Assembly (NCBI GenBank): GCA_947303805.1
Contig: CAMYZE010000005.1
Location: 62,001-126,000 of the forward strand
Length of the DNA stretch: 64,000 nt
From: an uncultured Clostridia bacterium
GTDB taxonomy: Bacteria > Bacillota > Clostridia > Lachnospirales > Lachnospiraceae
Direction: 5' to 3'
Part shown: one piece after another, positions 10,342 through 20,814 of the stretch
How positions within the stretch are numbered: position 1 is the stretch's first letter
Layout: each line of letters opens with the position of its first letter
Position numbers and translations under genes: made by a program
The notes under the pieces: model-generated
What the model saw: the letters and a program-made list of their open reading frames with translations, nothing else
Databases searched by the model: none
Told to the model about the DNA's origin: nothing

Positions 10342-11751
10342 TCAAAAAATTCGTTTTCTTTTAATTATTCTCACACACTCAATTATACCAATAAATCCAC
10401 CAATAAGCCATCTATAAAGAGCATAATCCTTAAGCAAATAAAATAACCAGATAAACAAAAAATATAATAATATCCAAGGGATAAAGTATTCAATTTTCAT
10501 ATAAAACCTTAATTTATCAATTTTATAAGCAATAATATAATGAAATATGTAGAGGAATAGACTTGAAATTGATGTTGCAATTGCCGCCCCAAATATTCCA
10601 AATTTTATTATAAAATAGTAATTTAAAATTATATTAACTATTGCTGCTAAAATTGTCCCAATTGATACATATATAGTTTTACCATAAAAAAATTCAAAAT
10701 TTGCAGGAAAATGATACAAAAAATTAAAAAAAACTGATGATACAAATATTGGTATTAATTCTATTCCTAAATAAAACTCTTGTGTAACCATAACTTTTGA
10801 AACCTCTCTGGATAATAACAAAAATCCAATAGATAATACTGTAAACAATTCTGAATAATTAATTGATTTCTCAATCATCGTCTTTTTATCATTTTTATCA
10901 ATAAAGTCATAATAAAATGGTACATACGAAGTATTAAATGCAGATAATATAGTGTTCATTACAGAAGAAAAAGTAAAAAAAATGCTATAAATGCCTACAT
11001 TTGCCATACTTATACCTAGTTTTTGCATCATAACTCTATCAGATTGACTGAGTATATTGCCAGAAAGAGTATGTAAAACTAATGGTAAGCCATAAAGAAT
11101 ACAAAACTTAAAATATTTAGTAGAAATGTAAAACTTTTTATTGAACAAAAAATAAAAAATTAATACTAAACTTGCCAAAAAAAATACAAGAAAGTGCCCG
11201 TATACTTTTCCTAAATACAATTGCTGAGGTTTTAATAAATATATAAAAAGCAACGATACTATAAAATTAGCTACCGATAACGAAACTGACAAAAACAGTT
11301 TTACAATTGCCCTTTTTTCATAAATCAGTATGTTATTAACTGTTGATATAATAGTCGAAGAAAATGCAGTCAATAAAACCAAAATAAAAATATCAAACTT
11401 AAAATTAAAAAGAAAAGTAAAAAATGGATATAAAGCAATACAAATTAAAATATTTAATATAGATAATGTAATAGTATATAAAAACATATTATTTCTAAAA
11501 TCTACATATTCTTCTTTATACTTATAACTTCCTGCACCTATACCAGCGCTAATACTTAATGATATAAATGATGCAAAAATACTCGTCCATGAATTAAAAA
11601 TCGCATAATAGCCATATTGTTCGCTTCCAAGAATCCTTGAAAATACTGGCATAGTAATAATCGCAAATCCTTGTAAGATAATAGTGCTAATTACATTAAT
11701 AACAAATGTTTTATTTAATCCAGATTTTTTTGAAATGATTTTTTTTATCAT
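10342..11751 (-). CDS. Wzx-type polysaccharide flippase
   Basis: A 469-residue integral membrane protein with about twelve to fourteen hydrophobic helices along its whole length. The N-terminus (FVINVISTIILQGFAIITMPVFSRIL..EYG) is typical of the MATE-like Wzx/PST flippases that turn undecaprenyl-linked repeat units across the membrane. The length is normal. It starts six bases after the stop of the GT-B gene with no Shine-Dalgarno, suggesting coupling. Its position next to the nonulosonate block and a putative nonulosonate transferase suggests that it exports a unit carrying that sugar. Confidence 0.8.
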   Translation of the reverse strand: MIKKIISKKSGLNKTFVINVISTIILQGFAIITMPVFSRILGSEQYGYYAIFNSWTSIFASFISLSISAGIGAGSYKYKEEYVDFRNNMFLYTITLSILNILICIALYPFFTFLFNFKFDIFILVLLTAFSSTIISTVNNILIYEKRAIVKLFLSVSLSVANFIVSLLFIYLLKPQQLYLGKVYGHFLVFFLASLVLIFYFLFNKKFYISTKYFKFCILYGLPLVLHTLSGNILSQSDRVMMQKLGISMANVGIYSIFFTFSSVMNTILSAFNTSYVPFYYDFIDKNDKKTMIEKSINYSELFTVLSIGFLLLSREVSKVMVTQEFYLGIELIPIFVSSVFFNFLYHFPANFEFFYGKTIYVSIGTILAAIVNIILNYYFIIKFGIFGAAIATSISSLFLYIFHYIIAYKIDKLRFYMKIEYFIPWILLYFLFIWLFYLLKDYALYRWLIGGFIGIIECVRIIKRKRIF

Positions 11752-11756
11752 AGATA

Positions 11757-13178
11757 TTATAAATACTTATTCAACTCATCCACAATAGTAGCAAGAGAAT
11801 TAGGCTTAAAGAACCTGTCAGAATTATTATTATTAGTTTGCTTTGATGAAACAATTAAATTAAACAAATCATCGGAATTTTCAAAAAATTCAGCATTATA
11901 TTCATCTTTCAAAATTTTCATATATACTCTACCGATTTTAGATCCATATATATATGTATTAAGGTTGTATCGTAATCCTTCAAATAATGCTGTAGAATTT
12001 TCACTAATTTGAATATCAGAATTAGCAAAACACTCATATAAACTAACATTTAAATTGTTAATAAACTTAACATTCTGATGGTTTCTAATTCTATTATATA
12101 TATTCATATCGTTATTAAACTCTAGTGGATGTAATTTATAAATTAACTCATAAGCAACATTATTCGCTTCAAACTTTGTTAATAGTTCATCAAAAATCGA
12201 AACAAACTTACATGTAACTGTATCTTGTGATAAAACTAAAATTCTAAACTTATTACTTTTATTTTTAGTATGATTATATAATCCTATTTGATAATCGTAG
12301 TATGGGAAACCAGTAACAATTTTGTTCTTGTCACCAATGGGTATCCTGGCAGTATTTTTCCAGTATTCTCCCCAAAAGAAAATTTTCGTAGGAAAAAAAT
12401 TATAATTTTTGCTAGATAAAAAATTATATGCTATATGTGAGTTGCCAATAACTCCATGCTGCAATTCTATTGTATCAATCCCTAGAGATTTGGCAACTTC
12501 GTTCATACACATGTGTTCTATGTTGTAATATTGTTGGTAAACAATGCACTTGGGTTTGATCTTTAATAATAATTTTTTGTACATTTTTATTATTCCATTG
12601 TGTATAAATAATGATTTAAATATAATTTTTGAAATGTATTTTTCCGAAATGTCTACATTAAACTCATCATACAATATACTTTTTAACTCACTTGCATGAT
12701 TGTTAATAGCAATCTTAAATTTAGAAAAGCAAAAAAAGAATTTATACAGTAACTTATAAAAGAATTCTAATGATTCAATAGAATAATTAATCTTTCTGCG
12801 CCTATTTTTATTCGTAACAAAACTATCAGAAATACATACTTCATCATCAAACTTATCTATAATTAAATCTGTAAATCTGCATATTGAATGTCCATCAATA
12901 TCTAAATTAGATAATGGGCTTTGTAAAAACAATATTTTATTATAATTATGAATTCTAAAAGGATTTTTAAAAATTGATTGAAAAAAACAATATATCAAGT
13001 GTGGTACATTTTTAAATTTAATAAAAGTACTATTTGAAGATTTGTAATTATTGAATTGCGTAATTTGTATGTATATTTCAAATCTAATAAATGGCCAATA
13101 AAAATAATTATCAATATGTTTTGAAAACAAACACTTTTCGCATTCAAATTTCAAAAACTTTTCTATGATATTTTCCAT
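11757..13178 (-). CDS. putative GT-B glycosyltransferase (nonulosonate-transferase candidate)
   Basis: A 473-residue soluble protein that I do not recognise as a named family. Its C-terminal half has features shared by capsule and sialyltransferase-like GT-B enzymes: IELQHGV (about 239-245), a KLHP motif (about 347-350) and SENSTALFEGL (about 395-405). HP and S/T motifs bind the nucleotide in bacterial sialyltransferases and in CDP-glycerol transferases. Given the adjacent CMP-sugar genes, transfer of the locus's nonulosonate is an attractive inference; glycerophosphate transfer is the alternative. The N-terminal 150 residues are very rich in Phe, Tyr, Lys and Asn, as is common in AT-rich genes. 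Confidence 0.55.
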   Translation of the reverse strand: MENIIEKFLKFECEKCLFSKHIDNYFYWPFIRFEIYIQITQFNNYKSSNSTFIKFKNVPHLIYCFFQSIFKNPFRIHNYNKILFLQSPLSNLDIDGHSICRFTDLIIDKFDDEVCISDSFVTNKNRRRKINYSIESLEFFYKLLYKFFFCFSKFKIAINNHASELKSILYDEFNVDISEKYISKIIFKSLFIHNGIIKMYKKLLLKIKPKCIVYQQYYNIEHMCMNEVAKSLGIDTIELQHGVIGNSHIAYNFLSSKNYNFFPTKIFFWGEYWKNTARIPIGDKNKIVTGFPYYDYQIGLYNHTKNKSNKFRILVLSQDTVTCKFVSIFDELLTKFEANNVAYELIYKLHPLEFNNDMNIYNRIRNHQNVKFINNLNVSLYECFANSDIQISENSTALFEGLRYNLNTYIYGSKIGRVYMKILKDEYNAEFFENSDDLFNLIVSSKQTNNNNSDRFFKPNSLATIVDELNKYL

Positions 13179-13270
13179 ACTAATATGCCATTATAATAAG
13201 ACTGCATTAACACATGTATGTTAATTTAAAACATGTCAAAATTTAAAATTATATACAATATAAATAAATA

Positions 13271-14371
13271 TTATTTAATTGAAATTAATCGCTTCATTCT
13301 TACTAAACAATCATATAATTTGTCAGTTTTAAACTCATTATGTTGATGTGTAGGAGCATCCATAATATCATTAAACTCGTTATTGGAAATGTTTAATTTT
13401 TCTTTGACAATTTCTATATATGAACGCATTGTTTTTTCATCATATAATGGTTTTTCTAATTCTTTCAATGCCTCATCTCTAGTCATTTGCCCTGATACAA
13501 TCAAACTTGAAAAATGTGATGTTCGCTTATCAACTCCAAATTTTTTAGGCAACCAATATAATTGTAAAAATGCGGTAAGAATGTTTTCCAAATGCTTGGA
13601 ACCATAATATTCAAATCCACAAAAATCGTTAAGTTCATTCATGGCTCTATCTTTATTATAATCAATATAATTGAGTAATCTAACTTCCTTAAGTGTAAAC
13701 TTAATATTTAATAGTTTCTTATCTAACCGAGAAATAAAATCCAATTTATCAATCGGATACTTACCATACCTTTTATTAATATCTTTAATATTAACTAAAT
13801 CAAGTGAATTGTGCGTATTGCCATGTTGCAAAATACTCTCAGTTGCAAAATTTCCACCAGAAATAAAATATTTAATCGAATTCTTATTTGAATATTTGTA
13901 TAAATTTGCAAATAAAATATTATCTTGTGGTATAGCAATGTTAGGAACTCCAGCTCGCATGTATGCTTTAGTTAATTCATTAAATTGAAATTCATCAGGC
14001 TTAATAACAATTAAATCAATATTTGTTTTATTAACGAGTTTATCAATATTTCTTTTAGTAACATCAGTGTCAAATCCATCATCTATGTGAAAAGCTAAAA
14101 CTTTTAATCCTTCTTTATAAACCAAATATGCTAAATAAGATGAATCAATGCCTCCCGATATACCAATAGAACAATCATATTTATTATTTTTACCTTTTTC
14201 TTTAATCTCATTAATAATTATATCATACTTTATTTTTCCTTCATTATTTGGGAAATAAATTGAATTCATTTTTTGCAATGCTTCTGAACAATAATTGCAT
14301 ATTCCATTGTTATCAAAAGTTATAGTTTTATCAGATAAATCGTTCATAACACATCTGTTACACACTTTCAT
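13271..14371 (-). CDS. N-acetyl sugar amidotransferase (WbuX/WbpG/PseA type)
   Basis: A 366-residue PP-loop ATPase with two N-terminal CxxC pairs (CNRC, about 4-7; CNYC, about 25-28) and the ATP-binding SGGIDSSYLAY (about 69-79). Relatives convert an N-acetyl group to an acetamidino group, either on a nonulosonate (PseA) or on a diacetamido uronate (WbpG). Both kinds of substrate could be made here. WbpG normally works with HisH- and HisF-like partners that deliver ammonia, and neither is present in the window. The start has a good GGAAGGATTATT ribosome site. Confidence 0.75.
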   Translation of the reverse strand: MKVCNRCVMNDLSDKTITFDNNGICNYCSEALQKMNSIYFPNNEGKIKYDIIINEIKEKGKNNKYDCSIGISGGIDSSYLAYLVYKEGLKVLAFHIDDGFDTDVTKRNIDKLVNKTNIDLIVIKPDEFQFNELTKAYMRAGVPNIAIPQDNILFANLYKYSNKNSIKYFISGGNFATESILQHGNTHNSLDLVNIKDINKRYGKYPIDKLDFISRLDKKLLNIKFTLKEVRLLNYIDYNKDRAMNELNDFCGFEYYGSKHLENILTAFLQLYWLPKKFGVDKRTSHFSSLIVSGQMTRDEALKELEKPLYDEKTMRSYIEIVKEKLNISNNEFNDIMDAPTHQHNEFKTDKLYDCLVRMKRLISIK

Positions 14372-14402
14372 AATAATCCTTCCAATTTACAATTAATATA
14401 AA

Positions 14403-15572
14403 TTAATTTTGTACTATTTTTTCAAAAGCATCCTTCAATTTAAACTTTTCATTTTCCCAGCAATATACTTTTTTTGCAGCAATAACATTATTTGTTAACT
14501 CATTATATAAAATCGTATTTGTTCTAATTTTTTCAACTAATAAATTAATATTCTCAACATTGTCACTATCAGCTAGCAATCCAATATCATATTTACTAAC
14601 TATTTTTCGCAATTCCGGGAAATTTGAACATATTAATGGCTTTTCCGACTGAATAATTTCAAAAAATTTGTTTGGCAATGCGTAATACAAGTTCTTATAA
14701 AACACTTTAAAAACGAATATACCAAGATCTGCAGCATTAATATAATTTCCTAATTCATAAATTGGTACAGCTTCATGGAATAGAATTCTATCAATAACAC
14801 CTCTATCACGAGCATAATTAATTAATTCTTGTTTATAATTATCTTGTATGGAACCAATTAAAACTAATGATAAATTTGTGTTGATGCTCAATAATTCTAG
14901 TAAAATTTCTATACTTCTCATTTTATTAATAATTCCATGATATTCAATAATAAATCTATTATGGTCATTATTAATCTTGCTGTCATAATACTCTCTTATA
15001 CTTTTAACTTTGTCAGTATTAATTTTAAATGTTGAAGGAGTAGACAATAATGAAATTGCATTCCACTTAAAGTTATATATTTTTGTCATCTCATCTAATA
15101 TTGAATTGTTTACGACAATTGTTAAGTCAGCATTCTTTAATATATACTTTTCCAATAATTTCAAAGCGGTTCTCTTTAAATTACTTATTTTCCCAGCAAA
15201 CAAATGAAATTCATGTGCATCATAAATTAATTTTATATTTTTATTTCTAATTATTTTCTTTGCTAAAACTCCAATAAATGCACCATTTGGATTCTCACCA
15301 GATATCACATCTGGATTAATTTTCATAATACACTTTACCCACATAATAGTACTTACAATTCGATTAATAAAACGTGGTAATAAACTTCCCAATGGTCGCG
15401 TTGTACATCTAAAAACATCAAATCCATCCACATTGTCTCTTTTTAAATAATCATTTTTATTCCCTTTGCATAGTACATAAACATCATGTCCCAATTCTCT
15501 ATATAAAGACAATTCTCTTTTATCTCTACTTGCATTCTTCCAATCATATGTTGCAACTTTTAAAACTTTCAC
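14403..15572 (-). CDS. GT4-type glycosyltransferase
   Basis: A 389-residue GT-B glycosyltransferase. The N-terminus (VATYDWKNASRDKRE..LYRELGHDVYVL) and a C-terminal nucleotide-sugar region with NAADLGIFVFK and LPNKFFEIIQSEKPLICS (about 289-330) are typical of GT4. The start is GTG at 15572 behind AGGAGATGC. It probably adds one residue of the repeat unit on the cytoplasmic face; the donor cannot be told from sequence. It is 30 bases upstream of the amidotransferase gene. Confidence 0.75.
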   Translation of the reverse strand: MKVLKVATYDWKNASRDKRELSLYRELGHDVYVLCKGNKNDYLKRDNVDGFDVFRCTTRPLGSLLPRFINRIVSTIMWVKCIMKINPDVISGENPNGAFIGVLAKKIIRNKNIKLIYDAHEFHLFAGKISNLKRTALKLLEKYILKNADLTIVVNNSILDEMTKIYNFKWNAISLLSTPSTFKINTDKVKSIREYYDSKINNDHNRFIIEYHGIINKMRSIEILLELLSINTNLSLVLIGSIQDNYKQELINYARDRGVIDRILFHEAVPIYELGNYINAADLGIFVFKVFYKNLYYALPNKFFEIIQSEKPLICSNFPELRKIVSKYDIGLLADSDNVENINLLVEKIRTNTILYNELTNNVIAAKKVYCWENEKFKLKDAFEKIVQN

Positions 15573-15627
15573 GAAGCATCTCCTATATATAGCTTTAAAA
15601 TAAAAACGAGTATATTCTCATCTCTAA

Positions 15628-16938
15628 CTAAAGTACATGAATTCTTTCATTTTTATTTAAGTCCTTCATAATGTTTTTTGTATCAAATACTAATTTCGCA
15701 TTCTCAGCAACAAATTTATAATCAACATTAGTGTGTGCTGTAGTTACAATTACAATATCTTTTGACGACAACAAATCTTTAGTTAACTCTTTTTCGCTCG
15801 TCATACTTAAATTACCTTTTTTAAACCTGCTAACATAAGGGTCATAATAACTAATATCTGCCCCAACTTTAATCAATTCTTCTATTACTCTTATTGCTGG
15901 ACTCTCTCTAAAATCATCTATGTCTTGCTTATATGCAACCCCTAATATCAAAACTTTAGCTCCATTAATTGCTTTTTTATATTTATTCAGAATATGCATT
16001 GTTCTCTCAACTACATATGCAGGTTGAGAATCATTAATAATCATAGAGTTCTCAATCAAAGTTGTATGAAATCCATATTCTCTTGCTTTCCAAGTTAAGT
16101 AATATGGATCAAGTGGGATACAATGACCACCAAGTCCTGGTCCTGGATAAAATGCCTGAAACCCATATGGTTTAGATTTTGCAGCATCTATAACTTCCCA
16201 AATTGATATTCCCATTTTGTGGCAAAGCCTTGCTAATTCATTAATTAAACCAATATTGATATTTCTATATGTGTTCTCAAGTATTTTTTCCATCTCAGCT
16301 ATTGCAGGTGAAGAAACTCTATGAATCGGAGCTTCAAGAACACATTCATACATAGTTGCAGCAATATCTGTACACTCTGGCGTGCAACCTCCTACAACTT
16401 TTGGAGTATTTTTTGTTTTATATATTAAATTACCTGGATCTACTCTTTCAGGCGAAAAAGCTAAATAAAAATCAACTCCACACTTTAATCCTGAAGTATT
16501 TTCTAAAATTGGTTTTATTAATTCTTCAGTTGTACCTGGATATGTAGTTGATTCTAGCACAACCAACATATCTTTGTGCAAATATTTAGCAATCTCTTCT
16601 GTAGAAGATTTTACATAAGATATATCTGGTTCTTGATGAATATCAAGAGGTGTTGGAACACATATGCATATACAATCGCAGTTACATACATCTTTAAAAT
16701 CTGTAGTGGCTTTTAGTTTTCCATCTTTGACTAATTTGTCTAAGTCGTTATCAACAACATCACCAATATAATTTTTCCCACTATTTACCAAGTCTATCTT
16801 TTCTTTTTGCACATCAAAACCAATTACAGAAAAACCAGCTTTGGCTTTTTCAACAGCTAAAGGAAGACCAACATAGCCTAACCCACATACACCTAAAACT
16901 GCTTTTTTGTTCAAAATTTTCTCTTTTAATCCACTCAT
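15628..16938 (-). CDS. wbpA: UDP-N-acetylglucosamine 6-dehydrogenase (WbpA-like)
   Basis: A 436-residue UDP-glucose/GDP-mannose dehydrogenase family protein. The NAD loop GLGYVGLPLA is at about residues 19-28, FSPERVDPGN at about 160, and GGHCIPLDPYYL at about 260 carries the catalytic Cys; the C-terminal UDP-binding domain has LGVAYKQDIDDFRESPA. It oxidises C6 of a UDP-HexNAc twice to the uronic acid. The wbpE, wbpD and wbpB genes directly upstream identify the pathway as that to UDP-2,3-diacetamido-2,3-dideoxy-glucuronate, so GlcNAc rather than ManNAc is the probable substrate. Confidence 0.85.
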   Translation of the reverse strand: MSGLKEKILNKKAVLGVCGLGYVGLPLAVEKAKAGFSVIGFDVQKEKIDLVNSGKNYIGDVVDNDLDKLVKDGKLKATTDFKDVCNCDCICICVPTPLDIHQEPDISYVKSSTEEIAKYLHKDMLVVLESTTYPGTTEELIKPILENTSGLKCGVDFYLAFSPERVDPGNLIYKTKNTPKVVGGCTPECTDIAATMYECVLEAPIHRVSSPAIAEMEKILENTYRNINIGLINELARLCHKMGISIWEVIDAAKSKPYGFQAFYPGPGLGGHCIPLDPYYLTWKAREYGFHTTLIENSMIINDSQPAYVVERTMHILNKYKKAINGAKVLILGVAYKQDIDDFRESPAIRVIEELIKVGADISYYDPYVSRFKKGNLSMTSEKELTKDLLSSKDIVIVTTAHTNVDYKFVAENAKLVFDTKNIMKDLNKNERIHVL

Positions 16939-16946
16939 ATAATCAC

Positions 16947-18071
16947 CTATACTTTATTTATAATATTACATACCTCATCAATCTCTTTATCAGACAAATA
17001 TGGATGCATTGGAAGACTTAAAACTCTTTTTGTAGCTTCTATAGTGTTTGAATAATAATTATTGTCAAACTTATACTTAGAAAAACATTTTTGTTGATGC
17101 ATTCCTCTTGGATAATAGATCATACTTGGTATATCATTATCTTTTAAAACACTTTTAAATTTATTTCTTTGATCTTCACTGTCACACAGTATAGTATATT
17201 GTGCCCAACTTGAAAAAAATTTATCTGGAATATGTGGAGTTTTAAATTTATTTTTAAAGTTTTTTGTATATTTATTAGCAATAGCATTAATATTTTCTAA
17301 TTCACTATTAACAAATGCATCAAACTTTACATTCAAAATTGCAGCTTGTATAGTATCTAGTCTTGAATTCATTCCTATTCGTATATTATCATATTTATCA
17401 GTTTCAGATTTTCCATTTGACCTTAGAGACTTAATGAGATTATAGATTTCTTCATCATCTGTAAATATTGCACCGCCATCTCCATAACATCCAAGTGGTT
17501 TTGCTGGAAAAAATGATGTACAAGATATATCTCCAAAAGAACATGCTATTTTATTGTTGATTCTACCACCAAATCCTTGTGCCGCATCTTCAATTACTTT
17601 TAATTTATATTTGTTTGCAATCTCTGAAATGTTATTATAATCAGCCGGCAATCCAAACAAATCAACAGGAATAATTGCTTTCAGTTTTAACTTGTCTTCT
17701 TTAATAACCTTTTCAATCATTAATTCTAATGATTTAGGCGACATATTAAAAGTGTCTAAATCTATATCAACAAAAATAGGTGTAGCACCTACAAATGAGA
17801 CAGAAGAAGCAGTAGCTATATATGTAAAATCAGGTACAAATACAGCATCATCTTTGCCTACACCCATAGCCATAAGTGCAAGAACCAATGCATCTGTTCC
17901 ATTTGCACATGATACACAATATTTTCTACCAACATAAGATGCAAGTTTTTCTTCAAGTTCATCTACTTGTTTTCCAAGAATAAAATTTGAATCATTAATA
18001 ACATCAAATATTGCTCTATCAATATTTGGCTTTAAAAAATCATATTGTCTTTTTAAATCTCTAAATTGCAT
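16947..18071 (-). CDS. wbpE: UDP-3-keto-GlcNAcA aminotransferase (WbpE-like)
   Basis: A DegT/DnrJ/EryC1 aminotransferase of about 374 residues. The start [10 protein letters not shown] is the usual beginning of WbpE/DegT proteins and has AAAGGAAATATTA before it; the frame is open further to 18122, but that part only overlaps wbpD. Motifs: [19 protein letters not shown] (cofactor Asp) and the PLP Lys in [17 protein letters not shown]. It aminates C3 of the sugar oxidised by WbpB. The start overlaps the wbpD stop by 11 bases, indicating coupled translation. Confidence 0.85.
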   Translation of the reverse strand: MQFRDLKRQYDFLKPNIDRAIFDVINDSNFILGKQVDELEEKLASYVGRKYCVSCANGTDALVLALMAMGVGKDDAVFVPDFTYIATASSVSFVGATPIFVDIDLDTFNMSPKSLELMIEKVIKEDKLKLKAIIPVDLFGLPADYNNISEIANKYKLKVIEDAAQGFGGRINNKIACSFGDISCTSFFPAKPLGCYGDGGAIFTDDEEIYNLIKSLRSNGKSETDKYDNIRIGMNSRLDTIQAAILNVKFDAFVNSELENINAIANKYTKNFKNKFKTPHIPDKFFSSWAQYTILCDSEDQRNKFKSVLKDNDIPSMIYYPRGMHQQKCFSKYKFDNNYYSNTIEATKRVLSLPMHPYLSDKEIDEVCNIINKV

Positions 18072-18561
18072 TAATATTTCCTTTTTCATCAACAATTGCA
18101 TATTTAGTAGCTGGATTACCAATTACAACTGCATGATCTTCAACATTATGAGTCACTACTGCCCCGGCACCCACCATTGCATTTTCACCTATTGTATTTC
18201 CGCAAACAATTGTTGCATTTGCTCCAATACTTGCACCTTTTTTTAATAAAGTCTTTACAAAGTTTTCATGACCTTTCGGGAATTTTGCTCTTGGTGTTAA
18301 ATCATTAGTAAAAACACAAGAAGGTCCTAAAAATACATCATCCTCAATTGTTACACCCTCATAAACCGATACATTGTTTTGAATCTTTACATTATCGCCT
18401 ATTGTAACATTTGAACCTATATATACATTTTGACCAATGTTGCAATTCTTTCCGATTTTTGCACCTTTTTGTATATGACAAAAGTGCCAGATTTTAGTGC
18501 CTTCGCCAATCTGAACATCTTCATCAATATATGAACTTTCATGAACAAAATAATTTAGCAT
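18061..18561 (-). CDS. wbpD: UDP-3-amino-sugar N-acetyltransferase (WbpD-like)
   Basis: A 166-residue left-handed beta-helix acyltransferase built of hexapeptide repeats ([21 protein letters not shown] style) from about residue 30 to 140. [26 protein letters not shown] at its start is the typical WbpD/WlbB opening (shown here only in part by its key residues H and W). It acetylates the 3-amino group with acetyl-CoA to give the diacetamido uronate. The stop overlaps wbpE and its ATG abuts the wbpB stop, behind AGGAG. Confidence 0.85.
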   Translation of the reverse strand: MLNYFVHESSYIDEDVQIGEGTKIWHFCHIQKGAKIGKNCNIGQNVYIGSNVTIGDNVKIQNNVSVYEGVTIEDDVFLGPSCVFTNDLTPRAKFPKGHENFVKTLLKKGASIGANATIVCGNTIGENAMVGAGAVVTHNVEDHAVVIGNPATKYAIVDEKGNINAI

Positions 18562-19649
18562 TAATTAAACTCTCCTACAAAATCAGTCGAAGCAACATTA
18601 TTAAGTGGCAACTTTACAGGTTGTCCGGTAAATGAAGATTTATAAATCGCAAGTATCATTTCAACGGCATTTCTTCCTGCTACAGCATCTATATATGGTT
18701 TTCTATCATTCTTAATTGCATCAATAACATCAGCATATAACGATGTGTGCCCATTACCATATACATTTGAAGTTTGTTCTTGCAAGTTCTTATTCTTATC
18801 ATCGTTAACATCTTTATCAGAAAAATTCCAAAAATCTATATTGTTTGTTGATTTTCCGCCAATTTTGCATGTACCTTTTTCGCCAAAAAGATACAATGTT
18901 TCTTCTAAATTTTCTTTAAATACATTTACTGTTCCTTCTATAGTTCCAATAGCACCATTTTTGAACTTTACTACCGCCATACCTATATCTTCACATTCTA
19001 TATAGTCATGAAATTGTTGTTTTGTAACTCCATAAACCTCTTCCACTTCATCTCCCATCATCCATCTAAGTAAGTCAATACCATGTATACATTGATTAAA
19101 TAGACATCCACCATCAGAAACCCACTTACCTCTCCAAGCGGCTTGATCATAGTAGTCCTTGCCACGATTCCAACGTACATTAATTGAGCCATGCGAAATC
19201 TTACCAAATCGCCCACTTTCAAGCGCTTTCCTCATTTCTTGAATTGCAATATTAAATCTATTTTGATGGCAAACTGAAACTTTTACATTATGTTCATTTG
19301 CAAGTTTAATTATTTCATCACAATCCTTCATGGACATTGCCATAGGTTTTTCTATGATAACATTTATATTTTTTTCTATACAATATTTTGCAATTTCTGC
19401 GTGGACACCGCTATCTGTAGCTATAGCAATTAGCTCAATGTTAGGATTCTCATCAATCATAACTTTATAATCAATATACTTTCTGACTTTTAATACATCA
19501 TACACGTCGTTAAACTTTGTTTTATCATATAATATGTCTATATGGCTTAAATCAATATCGCAAACAGCTACAATATTCAATTTATTATTAACTGCAGCTT
19601 TTATATGATTTACCGCTATCCTTCCACATCCAACAAGTGCATAATTCAT
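18561..19649 (-). CDS. wbpB: UDP-GlcNAcA 3-dehydrogenase (WbpB-like)
   Basis: A 362-residue Gfo/Idh/MocA oxidoreductase. The Rossmann loop GCGRIAVNH is at about residues 8-16, the EKPMAMS segment with the catalytic Lys is at about 103-109, and [18 protein letters not shown] carries the second-half signature with a His near residue 188. It oxidises C3 of UDP-GlcNAcA, recycling NAD with 2-oxoglutarate in characterised members. It is the first gene of the B-D-E-A module, with GGAGATATAATT before the ATG. Confidence 0.85.
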   Translation of the reverse strand: MNYALVGCGRIAVNHIKAAVNNKLNIVAVCDIDLSHIDILYDKTKFNDVYDVLKVRKYIDYKVMIDENPNIELIAIATDSGVHAEIAKYCIEKNINVIIEKPMAMSMKDCDEIIKLANEHNVKVSVCHQNRFNIAIQEMRKALESGRFGKISHGSINVRWNRGKDYYDQAAWRGKWVSDGGCLFNQCIHGIDLLRWMMGDEVEEVYGVTKQQFHDYIECEDIGMAVVKFKNGAIGTIEGTVNVFKENLEETLYLFGEKGTCKIGGKSTNNIDFWNFSDKDVNDDKNKNLQEQTSNVYGNGHTSLYADVIDAIKNDRKPYIDAVAGRNAVEMILAIYKSSFTGQPVKLPLNNVASTDFVGEFN

Positions 19650-19651
19650 AA

Positions 19652-20788
19652 TTATATCTCCAATGCTTTTTTTAATAAATATCTAGTATCTAATTTATAA
19701 GAATTTTTTTTAGCAAAATTACGTAATTCTTCCAAATATTTTCTATCGCCCATTACACTATCAATAGCATTTACTAATTCATTTTCATCATGTATCCAAA
19801 TTATACTTCCATAATCATATAGATAACTATAAAAACTATGTTTAAAACAAATTATAGGTGTCTTGCAACAAATTGCTGTCTGTAAAGTAACAGAAGGTGA
19901 ACCCGGTTGGCAGTACAAATCACAAGCACATAAATATTTTATCAATTCATTGCCATGAATCCAACCCATATTTATAACATTCATTTCGGAATTAATTCTT
20001 CTAATTAATTCAATGTTATCATTAGGTGTATAACCTGCGATTAGTAATTTTATATTATTATTATTAATTTTTTTTAAAGCATCTAACACCCAGATTGTAT
20101 TTTTATCTTTATCAAATTTGCCGGAATGAAATAATATAATATCAGTGCTTTTAAATCCAAATTTGTTTCGAATTTCATTTCTATATTTACTATATAATTC
20201 AATTGAAATATCTTCACCGCTGAGCGGCAGAAATTCCATAATACTTTTGTCTGCTTTGAAAACTTTCTCACTAAAATCTCTTTCCTCAAGACCTATATAG
20301 AAATACTTTTCCAAATATGGTTCAATTGATTTGTACAATGCTTTATAATAGAAACGATATAATATATTAAAATACCATCTGTCCATCTTAGCATTACTAA
20401 AAGATGTATGTGTATCAGCATAAACTAAGACATTTGAATTATTTTTTTTGTATTTAATAACTTCAAACACATTAAAGTACTGTGGAGAATGGCAAAAAAT
20501 AATATCCGGTTTAAACTCTTCTAAATATTTATAAATACTTTGAAATATTTTAAACTTACTCCCTATAAAATTACAAAACAAATATGGAACTCGTATAATT
20601 CTAGCACCGGTTTCATCTATGAAATCTGATTTTTTTGAAAATGTTAATACTCCGTCCTCATATCTTTGAACATCTGATAAAAATACTATTTCATGGCCAT
20701 CTTCAACCAAAACTTTATTGAAACAATTATCCTGATATTTAAGCCCCTCTGTATAATGTGCTATCAATCCTACAAACAATATCTTCAT
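19652..20788 (-). CDS. GT4-like glycosyltransferase
   Basis: A glycosyltransferase of about 378 residues. The start MKILFVGLIAHYTEG has GGAGAAAGCAT upstream; the longer open frame to 20812 adds residues unlike the family. The C-terminal half contains DIILFHSGKFDKDKN (about 215-229) and CDLYCQPGSPSVTLQTAICC, the region that binds the nucleotide sugar. Donor and linkage are unknown. It lies between manC and wbpB, ending two bases before wbpB starts. Confidence 0.7.
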   Translation of the reverse strand: MKILFVGLIAHYTEGLKYQDNCFNKVLVEDGHEIVFLSDVQRYEDGVLTFSKKSDFIDETGARIIRVPYLFCNFIGSKFKIFQSIYKYLEEFKPDIIFCHSPQYFNVFEVIKYKKNNSNVLVYADTHTSFSNAKMDRWYFNILYRFYYKALYKSIEPYLEKYFYIGLEERDFSEKVFKADKSIMEFLPLSGEDISIELYSKYRNEIRNKFGFKSTDIILFHSGKFDKDKNTIWVLDALKKINNNNIKLLIAGYTPNDNIELIRRINSEMNVINMGWIHGNELIKYLCACDLYCQPGSPSVTLQTAICCKTPIICFKHSFYSYLYDYGSIIWIHDENELVNAIDSVMGDRKYLEELRNFAKKNSYKLDTRYLLKKALEI

Positions 20789-20814
20789 ATGCTTTCTCCA
20801 TCCCAATTGCACAA

